Shown: positions 7,328 through 17,647, counted from the first letter of the stretch. The stretch is 64,000 bases of DNA from CAZPZZ01 sp964591245 (GCA_964591245.1 CAZPZZ010000003.1:18118-82117); one strand, 5' to 3'. Notes: generated by a model from the letters alone, not told the origin. Made by a program: numbers and translations.

Positions 7328-10285
7328 ATGGCCCATACCAGTGTCCGTACTTTCACCATCTTCCTGTGCTCGATAAGTGTCGGTCTGACTCAGTCCCTCC
7401 CGGTAAGTGCGCAGGCTGGCCAGCTCCGTCCTAACACGGCGGCGGTTGCTTCAACCCCGTCGCGGGACGCAGCCAATCCGCCCACCGTCGCGGTGATAGC
7501 CTTCCAGAACATCACCGGTGCCGAGGAGGACGCATGGATCGGCTTCGGGATTGCGGAAACGGTCACATCGGATCTGGCTGGACTGGGAACGATCCAGGTC
7601 ACCGGGAACAATACCGTGCAGACGGCTCTGGCCCAGGCCGTTTCGGATTCGTCCAGCGAGGTCACCGACACGCCAACCGTCCGGGCCGGCCGAGCGCTCG
7701 GCGCCCGCTGGGTAGTGGAGGGTGGATTCCAGCGTCTCGGGAACCGTCTGCGCTTGACAGCCCGGATCCTCGACATGGAGACGACCACGGTTGAGCACGC
7801 GGTGACCGTGGATGGACTCCTATCCGAGTTTTTCGACCTTCAGGATCGACTGTCGGAGGAGTTGCGTCAGGGGTTCCCCATGGTGACCGTCCCGGCGCAG
7901 AATCGACTCGCCGGTGACGCTGTGCCGCCTGTTCCACCGTCACTCCCAGACGACGACCGTCCGGGCGTGTCCCGCACGCTCGAAGCACCTGGTGGTTCGC
8001 CACCAGGTGAGGGGGAGCCCCCTCGGTTTAGGCGACCGAGTACACCGTCGGCCATGATCGACGGCCCCCCCCCGCCTGAGCCTCCGGACACGTTCGTGCG
8101 GGATGCGACGGGACGTATTACCGTAAGAGCGACCCCCGTACCACAAGGGTTGGACATCGATGGCCTGCTTGACGAAGGAATCTACGAGGTGACCCAACCG
8201 CTGACCGGGTTCCTGCAACAACAGCCGAACGAAGGCGCCCCGGCCACTGAAAGCACCGAGGCATGGGTCTTCTACGACGACAGCAACGTCTATGTTTCCG
8301 CTCGCCTCTACGATTCCGCGCCGGAGTCACAGTGGGTCGCGAATGAAATGCAACGAGATTCGTTCCAGCTCGTCAACAATGACTCGTTCAGCGTTGCCTT
8401 CGACACGTTCTACGACCGACGAAACGGCTTCTCATTCTTGGTGAATCCCATCGGTGGATTCTTCGATTATCAGATCACCGACGAGGGGAATCCCAACAGC
8501 GACTGGAATCCCATCTGGCGCGTCAGGACAGGGCGCTTTCCTGGGGGATGGACCGTCGAGATGGCGATCCCGTTCAAGTCGATCCGGTTTCCCGGGGGCG
8601 AGGACCAGATCTGGGGTATCCAGCTCGGACGGAACATTCGCTGGAAGAACGAGTGGGATTATTTGACGCCGGTAGCCATTTCCGCCGGCCCCGGGATGTT
8701 CCGGCTCTCGGCGGCAGGTACGCTCACGGGCTTGGAGGTACCCAGCGGAAACCGCACCTTCGAGATCAAGCCGTACGCCATCGGTTCAGTCGCGACGGAT
8801 ATCAACTCGGTGCCGGTCGTCAACAACAAGGGCGATGGAGACTTCGGCGTTGACGTGAAGTACGGCATTACGGAAAACCTTACGGCGGACTTCACCTACA
8901 ACACTGACTTCGCTCAGGTCGAGGTGGACGAGCAGCAGGTCAATCTGACGCGATTCAGTTTGTTCTTTCCCGAGAAACGGGAGTTCTTCCTTGAAGGGCG
9001 CGGCATCTTCGATTTCGGTCGCGGGGTGCAATTCGGCGGCGGAGGCGGCCCCGGGGGCGGCGGACGACCCAGTGCGGGAGGCTTCTTTGGAGGCGGAAAC
9101 GCGCCCACGGTGTTCTTCAGCCGCCGCATCGGTCTTGAGTCAGGTCAGACGGTACCGATCCTTGCCGGTGGTCGTTTGACGGGTAAGGTCGGAGACGTCG
9201 CGTTGGGGGCCCTCAACATCCAGACCGACGACGTGTCTGGAGGCGAGGCAAAGCCGACGAACTTCACGGCCCTCCGAATCAAGCGAGACATCTTACGCCG
9301 CAGTAGCGTTGGTGCGATCTTCACCGGGCGGTCGGTGTCTTTGGTGGGCGATGGGGCGAACCAGGCCTTTGGCGTAGATGGCGCGTTCTCGTTCTACGAC
9401 AACGTGAACTTTAATGGCTTTTATTCGAAAACCCAGACACCAGGGCTCATAGGAGACGATGAGAGCTATCAGGCGGCGTTCACCTACAACGGCGACCTGT
9501 ACGCGCTAGGCGTCGACCATATCCTGGTGGGAGAGAATTTCAATCCCGAGATGGGCTTCCTGCGACGGGACGACTTCCGACGGACGTTTGCCCAGGCTCG
9601 CTACAGTCCACGGCCGCGCTCCATCGCCGCGGTCAGACAGTTCATCTGGGGGGGCAGCATCGACTACTTCGAGAACGTGGCCGGTCAGGTCGTGACCCGC
9701 CTCGCCCAGGCGAATTTCCAGACGGTCTTCGAGAACAGTGACCGATTCAGCGCGGACCTCCAGGAGAGCTACGAATTCCTGTTTCGACCGTTCCAGGTCG
9801 CCGAAGATGTCACCATTCCGGTGGGCGGCTACCCCTTCCGCGACTCGTATCTGTCGTACTCCATGGGGGCACAGCGACGGCTGTCCGGAACGGTGTTCTT
9901 CCAGTCCGGCGGGTTCTTCAACGGCGATATCACCGCGTTCGGCTACTCTCGCGGGCGGATCGAAGTGACGCCCCAGTTCTCCTTCGAGCCAAGCATCTCC
10001 ATCAACCGCATCGAGCTCCCCGCAGGGACGTTCACGGCGCGGCTGGCCACTTCACGTTTCACCTACACCTTTACGCCGCGGATGTTTTTCAGCGGCCTGA
10101 TGCAATACAACTCCACCGCTGGCGCGCTGAGCACCAACCTCCGACTGCGCTGGGAGTACCGCCCGGGGAGCGAGCTCTTTGTCGTCTACAACGATCAGCG
10201 CGACACCGCACTCACACCGGGCCGGTTCCCGATGCTGGAAAACCGTGCTTTCGTTGTGAAATTCACGCGACTGTTCCGCTTCTGA
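7328..10285 (+). CDS. TolB-like / CBM9-like / DUF5916 outer-membrane barrel protein (paralogue 1)
   Basis: This encodes 985 residues. I chose the ATG at 7328 because it opens a signal peptide (hydrophobic core FTIFLCSISVGL, cleavage near V-S-A-Q-A); the frame is open further upstream without signal character. Residues about 53-182 match the TolB-like (COG5616/FlgO-like) domain: V-A-V-I-A-F-Q-N-I-T-G, then G-F-G-I-A-E-T, G-A-R-W-V-V-E-G and F-D-L-Q-D-R. After a proline-rich linker comes a family 9 carbohydrate-binding-like domain (about 268-455, D-I-D-G-L-L-D-E and V-E-M-A-I-P-F-K-S-I-R-F-P), then a long DUF5916 beta-barrel ending in L-F-R-F, a BAM-type C-terminal aromatic signal. A glycine-rich loop lies near residue 565. 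It is the most divergent of four paralogues here. The role is probably outer-membrane uptake or binding; substrate unknown. Confidence 0.8.
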   Translation: MAHTSVRTFTIFLCSISVGLTQSLPVSAQAGQLRPNTAAVASTPSRDAANPPTVAVIAFQNITGAEEDAWIGFGIAETVTSDLAGLGTIQVTGNNTVQTALAQAVSDSSSEVTDTPTVRAGRALGARWVVEGGFQRLGNRLRLTARILDMETTTVEHAVTVDGLLSEFFDLQDRLSEELRQGFPMVTVPAQNRLAGDAVPPVPPSLPDDDRPGVSRTLEAPGGSPPGEGEPPRFRRPSTPSAMIDGPPPPEPPDTFVRDATGRITVRATPVPQGLDIDGLLDEGIYEVTQPLTGFLQQQPNEGAPATESTEAWVFYDDSNVYVSARLYDSAPESQWVANEMQRDSFQLVNNDSFSVAFDTFYDRRNGFSFLVNPIGGFFDYQITDEGNPNSDWNPIWRVRTGRFPGGWTVEMAIPFKSIRFPGGEDQIWGIQLGRNIRWKNEWDYLTPVAISAGPGMFRLSAAGTLTGLEVPSGNRTFEIKPYAIGSVATDINSVPVVNNKGDGDFGVDVKYGITENLTADFTYNTDFAQVEVDEQQVNLTRFSLFFPEKREFFLEGRGIFDFGRGVQFGGGGGPGGGGRPSAGGFFGGGNAPTVFFSRRIGLESGQTVPILAGGRLTGKVGDVALGALNIQTDDVSGGEAKPTNFTALRIKRDILRRSSVGAIFTGRSVSLVGDGANQAFGVDGAFSFYDNVNFNGFYSKTQTPGLIGDDESYQAAFTYNGDLYALGVDHILVGENFNPEMGFLRRDDFRRTFAQARYSPRPRSIAAVRQFIWGGSIDYFENVAGQVVTRLAQANFQTVFENSDRFSADLQESYEFLFRPFQVAEDVTIPVGGYPFRDSYLSYSMGAQRRLSGTVFFQSGGFFNGDITAFGYSRGRIEVTPQFSFEPSISINRIELPAGTFTARLATSRFTYTFTPRMFFSGLMQYNSTAGALSTNLRLRWEYRPGSELFVVYNDQRDTALTPGRFPMLENRAFVVKFTRLFRF

Positions 10286-10504
10286 CCGTACTCGAGCACG
10301 CACGCGGGCACCCTATTTCCAGGTCCTGCCAGGTCCTGACGCCGCGGTGTCTGCCATCGGACGACCTCACTGGGAAGACATCGCCCTCTTGCCCCAACCA
10401 GAACAGCTGGGCAGCAACCGCCCGTGAGGGGAAACAAATCGAAGGAGACATTGTGGAGACGGTGGATCGCAGATCAATAAGTGCAGTTGATAGAAAGAGA
10501 TAGA

Positions 10505-10598
10505 TGGCGGTGAGGCAGGGATTCGAACCCTGGGAGGAGGTTAAAGCCCCCTCAACGGTTTAGCAAACCGCCGCCTTCAGCCTCTCGGCCACCTCACC
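10505..10598 (-). tRNA. tRNA-Ser (anticodon GCU)
   Basis: Read on the minus strand, this 94-base gene has acceptor arms GGTGAGG and CCTCACC, a discriminator G and an encoded CCA. The anticodon loop reads T-T-T-GCT-A-A-A, and the T arm carries GGTTCGAATCC. The long variable arm between anticodon and T stems is the class II form expected of tRNA-Ser. It reads AGC and AGU codons. It lies just downstream of the M24 peptidase gene. Confidence 0.95.
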
Positions 10599-10654
10599 GG
10601 AGCGGAAGAAACGTTGGGACGAGGCGGCCCAACCCCTCTACCTTATCGCACCGG

Positions 10655-12073
10655 TCACGGAATGGTCCAGAGTTCGTGCTGCGGGCCAGAGAGATATCGT
10701 GGTGCCCCGTCGGCGGAGATCACCGTGTCCTCCTCCCGCATGATGGTGACGGCCTGGTCATCCCACTCCTCGACGGGCGCGGTCACCGCAAACTCGAGTG
10801 ACACCCAATCGCCGTCCTTCAAGGTAAACCGGGGATGATCTCCGTACCGTTCTGGCCAGTCGTGAATGGCCCACATCCCCGCATCGTGCACCCAGTACCC
10901 CTGTACATGCGAGTACACGAGAAGCTCGATCCCTTCGTCAGCAGCACGCGTTTCGGCTGCGTGTTTGATAGCCGCTCCGGTGCGGCCCACGTCCATTTCC
11001 TGCAGCGTCAAGACTGCCGCCCGATTCGACGATTCGAAGGCCGCACGCAATCCGGCTGGCGGCACGCGCTCGCCTTCCCGGAGGACATAGGCCATCTTCT
11101 GCTGGTCGGCCACGATCCCCGACGTACGCACACCAAAATCCACATGTAACAAATCGCCTCGCTCAATGACCGGATCGTCCGAGTCATCAAGGGAAACGCC
11201 ACCGCTACGCTGTACATCCAGCGACGCCGGAAAATTGAACTCAAACCCCTGGCGTTTCCATTCAGCGGTGATCCAGTACTGCACATCCATCAACGTCGTC
11301 TGCCCAGGCGTGATCACCTCTCCCGACAGTGCACGCCGCAGGAGGTAATAGGTGGCCTGACTCGCCTCCCGTTCGACCGCGTCTTCCGCCGCGGTATGGG
11401 TGGAGGCGTAGTCGACCACCAACGGCTCGGACGACACGAGCCTCCCTCGATAGGGGTCGCCAAGGGTGTCGAGCAGATACGCTTTAAGCTCGGCCGTCAG
11501 CCCGTCGGCCATGCTGATCGTGCGGGATTGATTGATGGCGATCCGTCTTGGCATACGAGCCAGAACAAAGTCACGGAGATGCGGTTGCAGCCCCTCCTCG
11601 CCATACAACGTCATCGTGTCGTAGAAGCGCCGGAGATGCCCGCTCAGATGCGTACCAATCGCAGTCGTTTCGAGCCCTCCCTCTGAGCCCGAATCAGCAA
11701 AGAGATAGGCATTACGGTGACCATACCAGCCGGTGATTCCATAGCCACCGAACAGTTCTAGCAGGGGATCCGGTGCATTTTCCCGGCTCAGAATGATCCA
11801 GAGATCGATCTCATGGCGACGCATCAACGGGAGCAGGTGCTCTCGCATCTTCTCCGCCTTGAGGGTCCACTCCCGCTCCGTACGTGCCCTGATCAGCTCC
11901 GGCGTCAGTTGCGACGTCGCGACGCGTGGCACCGCCACGAACGTCAGCGCCAGGAGCAGAGCGCTCAGGAGTCGTCTTCCCCATACACCGCGATGCCACA
12001 TCAACGGGCACCCAGACATAACCCATCCCCATCTGCGCAGGCGCCAGCCCTTACGAGCACGGCCACTCTTCAC
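10655..12073 (-). CDS. Exported M24-family metallopeptidase (Xaa-Pro aminopeptidase / creatinase fold)
   Basis: This encodes 472 residues from a GTG at 12073 that overlaps the stop of the upstream gene by four bases (GTGA), which suggests translational coupling; ATG codons a little downstream are alternatives. A signal-like hydrophobic segment (L-L-S-A-L-L-L-A-L-T-F-V-A-V-P) follows a basic stretch. The N-terminal half resembles the creatinase N-domain. The C-terminal half is a pita-bread M24 domain with the five metal ligands apparently present: Asp in H-V-D-F-G, Asp in I-V-A-D-Q-Q, a His in the W-V-H-D-A-G region, Glu in S-L-E-F and Glu in M-R-E-E-D. The likely role is cleavage of peptides or amide substrates in the periplasm. 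It is third in a run after a barrel and a propeller dehydrogenase. Confidence 0.85.
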   Translation of the reverse strand: MKSGRARKGWRLRRWGWVMSGCPLMWHRGVWGRRLLSALLLALTFVAVPRVATSQLTPELIRARTEREWTLKAEKMREHLLPLMRRHEIDLWIILSRENAPDPLLELFGGYGITGWYGHRNAYLFADSGSEGGLETTAIGTHLSGHLRRFYDTMTLYGEEGLQPHLRDFVLARMPRRIAINQSRTISMADGLTAELKAYLLDTLGDPYRGRLVSSEPLVVDYASTHTAAEDAVEREASQATYYLLRRALSGEVITPGQTTLMDVQYWITAEWKRQGFEFNFPASLDVQRSGGVSLDDSDDPVIERGDLLHVDFGVRTSGIVADQQKMAYVLREGERVPPAGLRAAFESSNRAAVLTLQEMDVGRTGAAIKHAAETRAADEGIELLVYSHVQGYWVHDAGMWAIHDWPERYGDHPRFTLKDGDWVSLEFAVTAPVEEWDDQAVTIMREEDTVISADGAPRYLSGPQHELWTIP

Positions 12074-13191
12074 CCCTCGTAACTAATCCGATAGATGGCG
12101 TTGGCACTATCATCCGTGACCAGCAGTGCTCCGTCCGGCATCACCTCGATATCGACGGGACGCCCCCACGCACTGTTATCCGGATTCAACCACCCTTCCG
12201 CGAACACCGAGTAATCGACAACCTCGTTTCCCTCGAGGGTGGCCACGGTAATCCGAAAACCGGTGTGACCGGCCTCCGGGGTCCGGTTCCATGACCCATG
12301 CTCGGCAATGAAGATCTTCTTCCGATATTCCTCCGGAAACATCGACCCGGTATAGAAACGAATGCCGAGGGACGCGACGTGGGGCCCAAGCGTCCGAGCC
12401 GGGGCACTAAACTCGTCGCACGCACGCATTTCACCAAACTCCGGATCAGGCACATCACCCTGGTGACAGAACGGAAAGCCGAAGTGCATTCCCATCGCGG
12501 GCGCATGATTGAGGGTGTCCCCCGGGAGCCGATCCCCAAGGCGATCTCGACCATTACTGGTGAACCAGAGGTCTCCTGTGTCGGGGTGCCAATCAAACCC
12601 CACCGAGTTCCGAACACCGTGAGAGAAGACCTCCTGCGCGCTGCCGTCCGGATTCATCCGGGTAATCGTCGCGTAACGGAGATCTTCATCCGTGCGGTCA
12701 CAGATGTTGCAAGGAGCGCCGACCGGAACGTACAGCTTACCGTCTGGCCCAAAACGGATGAACTTCCAGCCATGGGCACGATCAGTGGGAAATTCGTCAT
12801 CGACGATCACCGGTTCGGGTGGATTCTGGAGCTGCGATTCGATGTCGTCGTAGCGCAGGATCCGATTGACCTCTGCCACATAGAGCGCCCCGTCACGAAA
12901 CGCCACCCCGTTTGGCATGTTGAGACCACTCGCCAATGTGAGGACCTCATCTGCCCTGTGGTCGTCGTCATGATCGAGTACCGCATACACGTCACCGGCT
13001 GCCCTGGTACTCACAAAGAGTGTCCCTCCCGGTGAGCGGGACATCGAGCGCGCGTTCGGCACGTCGGCAGCGTAGACCTCGATGGAAAACCCAGGAGGTA
13101 GCGTCAACTTCTCGAGCTCGATTCCTTGAGCCGCAGCACAGTTCGCGACAAGCGCCACGCCGACGACGACGCCAAACATTGTTCGGAACAC
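12070..13191 (-). CDS. Exported PQQ-type sugar/sorbosone dehydrogenase-like beta-propeller
   Basis: This encodes 373 residues. I chose the GTG at 13191 because GAGGAGG lies five bases upstream; the frame is open to 13221. A signal peptide (G-V-V-V-G-V-A-L-V-A-N-C-A-A-A-Q) precedes a six-bladed propeller related to L-sorbosone dehydrogenase and soluble aldose sugar dehydrogenase. Typical elements are L-P-P-G-F-S-I-E-V-Y, N-M-P-N-G-V-A-F-R-D-G, H-G-W-K-F-I-R-F-G-P-D-G, G-V-R-N-S-V-G-F-D-W-H-P and A-E-H-G-S-W-N-R. These enzymes oxidise sugars or aldehydes with PQQ in the periplasm. No pqq synthesis genes are in the window. It follows a barrel gene by 61 bases and overlaps the M24 gene, so the three are probably one operon. 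Confidence 0.85.
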   Translation of the reverse strand: MFRTMFGVVVGVALVANCAAAQGIELEKLTLPPGFSIEVYAADVPNARSMSRSPGGTLFVSTRAAGDVYAVLDHDDDHRADEVLTLASGLNMPNGVAFRDGALYVAEVNRILRYDDIESQLQNPPEPVIVDDEFPTDRAHGWKFIRFGPDGKLYVPVGAPCNICDRTDEDLRYATITRMNPDGSAQEVFSHGVRNSVGFDWHPDTGDLWFTSNGRDRLGDRLPGDTLNHAPAMGMHFGFPFCHQGDVPDPEFGEMRACDEFSAPARTLGPHVASLGIRFYTGSMFPEEYRKKIFIAEHGSWNRTPEAGHTGFRITVATLEGNEVVDYSVFAEGWLNPDNSAWGRPVDIEVMPDGALLVTDDSANAIYRISYEG

Positions 13192-13252
13192 ATCAACCTC
13201 CTCAAACAAGAAACACAACATCGGGACCTCGCCTCACACGGCCCCGTGTAAC

Positions 13253-16200
13253 TCAATAGCGAAACAAGTACGAGATCTTGGTGAAGACCGCCCGGTTGGT
13301 ACGTTGGAAATCAGTCGCCATAAACAACGGTTCATCGTCATCGTCAAAAATGAGATGACCCTGCTGATACCGGTCGTCGTACCCCACAAAGAACACCGTC
13401 CCGGAATTGACCCGGTACGTGAGCAGGATATTTGCGCCAAGCGTCTGACTGAAAGAGTTGTGCTGCAAAATATTGCGGAGCAGTAGCCGGTCGGTGAATT
13501 GGTAGGTGGTCAGCGCACGATAAATCTTGACGTCAAATACTTCGCTCTGAAACGTGGGGTCCAGCAATCGACTCGTATTGACATTGATCGAACTCTGCAA
13601 CCTGCTGAACGGCCGGAGCGACATGAAGAGGCTACCGCTCGACCCCTCACCGAGAAACGGTGTCTCGCCGTAGCGCACTTGGTCTCCCCAGTTCAGATTC
13701 GCGCCAACAGAGAACAAGCGACTGGTACTGACGTTGCCGGAAAACCCGTATCGTGTCTTATCGAAGTTGATCCCACCATAACGTTCCATCTCACGACGCA
13801 CGTCGGCCCTCAACGAGACATTCCTGGCAAACGTTGTCCGAAGCCGGACCCGTGCCTCCTCATCAACCAGGATCTCGTCGAAGTTCCAGTTCCGACTGTA
13901 GTCGAACTCCGGCCCCCAGTTGATGATCCAGCTTTCGGGCCACCACCGGTAGCCAACGTCTGAGCGAATACGTCTGATGTTGCGACGACGCACAAAGCCC
14001 ACATCCGTTTCGAAGTCTGGATCGATGGAATAGTAGGAGGAGCTGTAAGACAGGTTTCGCCCGTTGTGCCGATAGCCACCGTCAAACATCGGACCAGAGG
14101 CGACATTGCCATCGAGATCACGGTTTTGGGTCGTGAGTGCGGAGAAATCGATCGACGTGGTTTGCCCTACGCGGAAGCGGCTATCCATCCCGGCAAGCCG
14201 ACTATAACTGTCCAGGAAGCTGCGATCGGTAAGGATCGCGCCGATATGCGACTCGGAGTACAGGTCATAACGCACGCGACCGATGACAGTATTGGCTGTC
14301 CGCCCGTACGCCCGGTCCAACGGGTCATCAACCTTGCCCGGCGCTTCATCATTCGCCACGAGCACGCCCAACGTGGTGTTTCCGACCTTCCCCGTCAGCT
14401 TCCCACCATACCGCGGGTCCACAATCGTACGCGTATGGATGAAGTTCACCGGACCCCGAATATCGAAAATCTCTTGGCCTTCCAAAAAGAAAGGACGTAG
14501 CTCGGAAAAGAACAACGGAAAACGCTGGTTCACTTCGATCTGCGGCCGGTCGGACTCGATCAGAGAGAAGTCCGGGTTGTAGGTGAAATCGACCGTCAGG
14601 TTCGAGGTCACACCGTACTTGACGTTGACGCCTCCTTCCGGCTGCCCCTCGCTATTGAACGCCCCGGTCGACCGATCAAGCGAACCGGCCTGAATCCCGG
14701 TAACGGTCGGCTGAAACTCCAGGTTTCGACTCGTGGATAGTCCGTTGAGCCCATCGAGTAAGCCCATTTGCGGCAGGAAGCCGGCCACATCGCGCGACAC
14801 AGGCGCCCACACCACAGTTTCAGTCTTGTCCCGAATCGACCGCGCAATCTGAAACCCCCAACGGTGAGTGCCATCGGTTGCCGGGTAACGAAGGCTCTTG
14901 AACGGAATCGCCATCTCCGCAGTCCAGCCGTCGTCGACAAGCCTGCCGCTCGAATCGAACAACGCATCCCAGGAACGGTCGCCCCTCGGCACACCCGTGC
15001 AGTTCCGGCAGCTCCCGCCGCCACCCATCAACGAATCACCCTGCACTCCGTACCCGTTCAGCGTGAAGACAAAGGCGCGTTGTTGATCCAGAAACGGGTC
15101 GAAATAGATTGAGATTGTGTCATCCCCAAAGAATGCACGATCACGATCGACACGATTCGCGCGCACCATACCGGGATTCGAATAATGCGCATGCATCCCG
15201 ATGTAGAGATGTTCACTGTCAAAGGCAATGTACACGTCGGTGTCTTCCGTCGCCGGGGCGCCTTCGATCGGACTCTGCTGAACGAACTCGGTGATTCGGG
15301 TTGCCGTTCGCCATACTAGGTCATCCAGGTTTCCATCGATCGACGGGGGGCCTGTCGCCTCGACCGCGGACACAACGGGCCGCCCCGTGAGGCGGCCGGC
15401 CCCGGCCGCGAATCCAGCCGTAGGCGTCGCAGGCTGCCCGGGAACCGATACGCCGCGCCCGCCCCCCGTGAGCGGACGTACCCGGGTGAAATCTCGAGCG
15501 TCGACATCATCGCCGCTCGGCAAGATGATCCGTCCAGGCGCAGCTCCATTACGATTGGGACGCACGCGGACGACATCGGACCGACGATTCTCAGGAGCAC
15601 GATCTATANNNNNNNNNNNNNNNNNNNNNNNNNNNNNNNNNNNNNNNNNNNNNNNNNNNNNNNNNNNNNNNNNNNNNNNNNNNNNNNNNNNNNNNNNNNN
15701 NNNNNNNNATTGGGACGCACGCGGACGACATCGGACCGACGATTCTCAGGAGCACGATCTATACCCAAGGAACCACCAGCGTCCGGCTGCGTCCCAGCAA
15801 CGGGACCACTCTCTACTCCACCGGGAAGCAGCGCCGCGACAATGCGATCTTGCAGCGCGAACACATCCTCCAACATGCCGTCGGCGGTCACCGTTTCGGC
15901 GACCGTGCCGGTCATCCCGTCCTGCAAGCGAGCCGTGATACGAATCCGCGACCCCACAGCCTGATACCCGCCGGTCAGCAACCACTGCGTCTCCGTCCCC
16001 ACCGGAACCGTCGGGCCACTCTCTCCACGCTCCACAACGTAGCCAAGAGTCTCCAGGTCCGCAGCCACGGTCTCAGCGATACCACCACCGAGCCAGTCGT
16101 GAGCCGCATCGCGCGAAATGTTCCGGAATCGTAAGACGGTCACCGACGGCACCGTCACAACTCCAGCCGTGGTTGAAGCAGTGGAGATAGTTGCAGGAGA

Positions 16201-16320
16201 CTCAAGCGCGATCGGGATCTCGGAGAAGGGGCTACTGGGTCCGAGCGCGTCTTGACCGGCCGAGAGGGCGGTTGGCAGGAGCAACGTGCCGCAGATTAGG
16301 ACGATCGCACGAGAAGCCAT
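13253..16320 (-). CDS. TolB-like / CBM9-like / DUF5916 outer-membrane barrel protein (paralogue 2), interrupted by assembly gap
   Basis: The gene is split by 100 N plus a duplicated 55-base contig end. Removing the 155 bases joins the two frames exactly (V-R-V-R-P-N continues into R-N-G-A-A-P-G) and gives about 970 residues. The ATG at 16320 opens a signal peptide (A-S-R-A-I-V-L-I-C-G-T-L-L-L-P-T-A-L-S-A); the frame extends to 16383. Order: TolB-like domain (V-T-V-L-R-F-R-N-I-S-R-D, G-G-G-I-A-E-T, V-F-A-L-Q-D-R), linker, CBM9-like domain (P-P-S-I-D-G-N-L-D-D), glycine-rich insert with two cysteines, and a DUF5916 barrel ending S-Y-L-F-R-Y. It is very similar to the paralogue at 17762-20772. 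It is the first gene of a probable operon with the propeller dehydrogenase and M24 peptidase. Likely outer-membrane; substrate unknown. Confidence 0.85.
15554..15763. repeat. 55-base exact duplication flanking an assembly gap
   Basis: Bases 15554-15608 and 15709-15763 are identical and sit on either side of the N run. This is the pattern of two contig ends sharing one assembler k-mer that were scaffolded but not merged. It is not a biological repeat. Confidence 0.95.
15609..15708. other. Assembly gap (100 N), artefactual
   Basis: This run of exactly 100 N lies inside barrel paralogue 2. Because the flanks overlap by 55 bases and the reading frame is restored when gap and one copy are removed, no sequence is probably missing. 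Confidence 0.95.
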
Positions 16321-16672
16321 GCTTGGCGTTGTCGCAACGAAGCAAAGCGGACAGGCCCCGCGCCAGGAACCGCAGAGCGACATCCTGTGTGGTCAGAACT
16401 TTCCGTGGCACCGCTTCCGGCAACAGCCAGAGCTGTACACCACCCTCTGACCATTATACGGCGGTAAACTCCGTACGTTTACGGTCGGACATCATCGACG
16501 TATGAAGTTTCCGACCTTGAGAACTTCCAGGCGCCACAAATAGGTACGCGCGGCGGCGCTCCCGGCTACGCGTCTCCCATCCGACGCGCGGTGTCCAACT
16601 CCGGGCACATCCCTGTCAGAGGACCCGATCGCCGACATACATATGCCGGTCCACCACGTAACGAAGACGCCG
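16321..16672. other. Intergenic region
   Basis: This region of 352 bases lies between the end of the unknown exported protein and the start of barrel paralogue 2, both on the minus strand, so it probably holds the promoter for the barrel operon. An upstream in-frame extension of the barrel (to 16383) occupies part of it. No terminator, RNA or further gene is evident. Confidence 0.4.
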
Positions 16673-17647
16673 TTACTCCCGCGACGTTTCGACCGCTCTG
16701 GACGACACCAACAGATTGGTCATTCCGTAGTTTCCCTCGTGGCATGCGTACTCGTAGAGCGGTTCCTCCATGGGCCGCCAGGGCACCATCGCCGTCCACG
16801 GACGCGTCCAGACGGTCGGGTCAGTTACCGTGAACTCGTACGCGATCGCATCATTCGCAACCCTGGTAAACCGTTCGACAACGTGTCGACCGACATTCGA
16901 TCCGAGATAGTCGGCCTGCTCGTAGAAGTGCGACGTCTCCACGACAAGGGTGTCCCCTTGCCAATGCCCGCGTGAAACACCCAACCACTGGGTGACGTGG
17001 TCGGGGAGTACGGGCCGCTCGGTCACCGGAATCAGGCGAACGTCATGGATCTGCTCTTGGAAAATGGCCACCCAACCGGGTGATTGCAAAATATTGACGT
17101 GATTGTTATAGCCACTGGATGTAATCGGCACTGGACGGTAGACAAGACAACGGTCACCGAGATCCATATCCTCCGGGCCATGGGCTGGCACACGGCCCCG
17201 TTTGGCCGCCCGCAAACGCTCGGCCTCGGGCATTGCCGCGTACGCCTCCGCTTCGGGTGTACGCGGCGGAAGGCGACCATTCGGTGGATCGATGACCAGG
17301 GCCGTCCGTCCGATGGAAATGCCGCGATCCCACCACGCCTGGTTATACGCCAGTGCCACATCCTGCTCGCGCGTGAGTTCCTTCCGACGTTCGGACGTCG
17401 CCCTGATTTCTGAGGCGAGATTGAGAGCGGCAACCTCTTCGCCAGTCAACTCCACTCGATCACCATACTCGGCCGGCCGCTCGAGCGGCGTAATGGTGCC
17501 ATGGTTCCAGACACCCTGTAGGTCAGGATCTCCCCAGGCTGTACGCGGGGTCTCAGTCTCGGATGAGACCGATTGAGCGATCGCGACAGGAGAGAGACCA
17601 ACGAGCGAGAACGCAAGACACACCGCCACGAATCCGCAGAACTTCAT
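16673..17647 (-). CDS. Exported protein of unknown function, lying between two barrel genes
   Basis: This encodes 324 residues. The ATG at 17647 follows GGGGAGG and opens a signal peptide (F-V-A-V-C-L-A-F-S-L-V-G-L-S-P-V-A-I-A-Q). The mature part begins T-A-W-G-D-P-D-L-Q-G-V-W-N. Later elements are D-R-C-L-V-Y-R-P-V-P, G-W-V-A-I-F-Q-E, W-L-G-V-S-R-G-H-W-Q-G-D-T-L-V-V-E-T and a closing Y-A-C-H-E-G-N-Y-G. I recognise this as a conserved exported family seen in many copies in Acidobacteriota and some marine Proteobacteria, but I know no assigned function. Two cysteines remain in the mature protein. It lies 114 bases after barrel paralogue 3 on the same strand, so it may share its transcript. Confidence 0.75.
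   Translation of the reverse strand: MKFCGFVAVCLAFSLVGLSPVAIAQSVSSETETPRTAWGDPDLQGVWNHGTITPLERPAEYGDRVELTGEEVAALNLASEIRATSERRKELTREQDVALAYNQAWWDRGISIGRTALVIDPPNGRLPPRTPEAEAYAAMPEAERLRAAKRGRVPAHGPEDMDLGDRCLVYRPVPITSSGYNNHVNILQSPGWVAIFQEQIHDVRLIPVTERPVLPDHVTQWLGVSRGHWQGDTLVVETSHFYEQADYLGSNVGRHVVERFTRVANDAIAYEFTVTDPTVWTRPWTAMVPWRPMEEPLYEYACHEGNYGMTNLLVSSRAVETSRE

Noticed and set aside
10300..10340. Tandem AGGTCCTG copies downstream of the first barrel gene
   Set aside because: Two short copies only, with no hairpin or link to a known element; likely chance.
15565..15608. Separate start of a shorter barrel gene at 15565
   Set aside because: The apparent start is an internal GTG of the larger gene. 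After merging the contig ends the frame continues into the TolB-like domain, as in the intact paralogue at 41961-44753.
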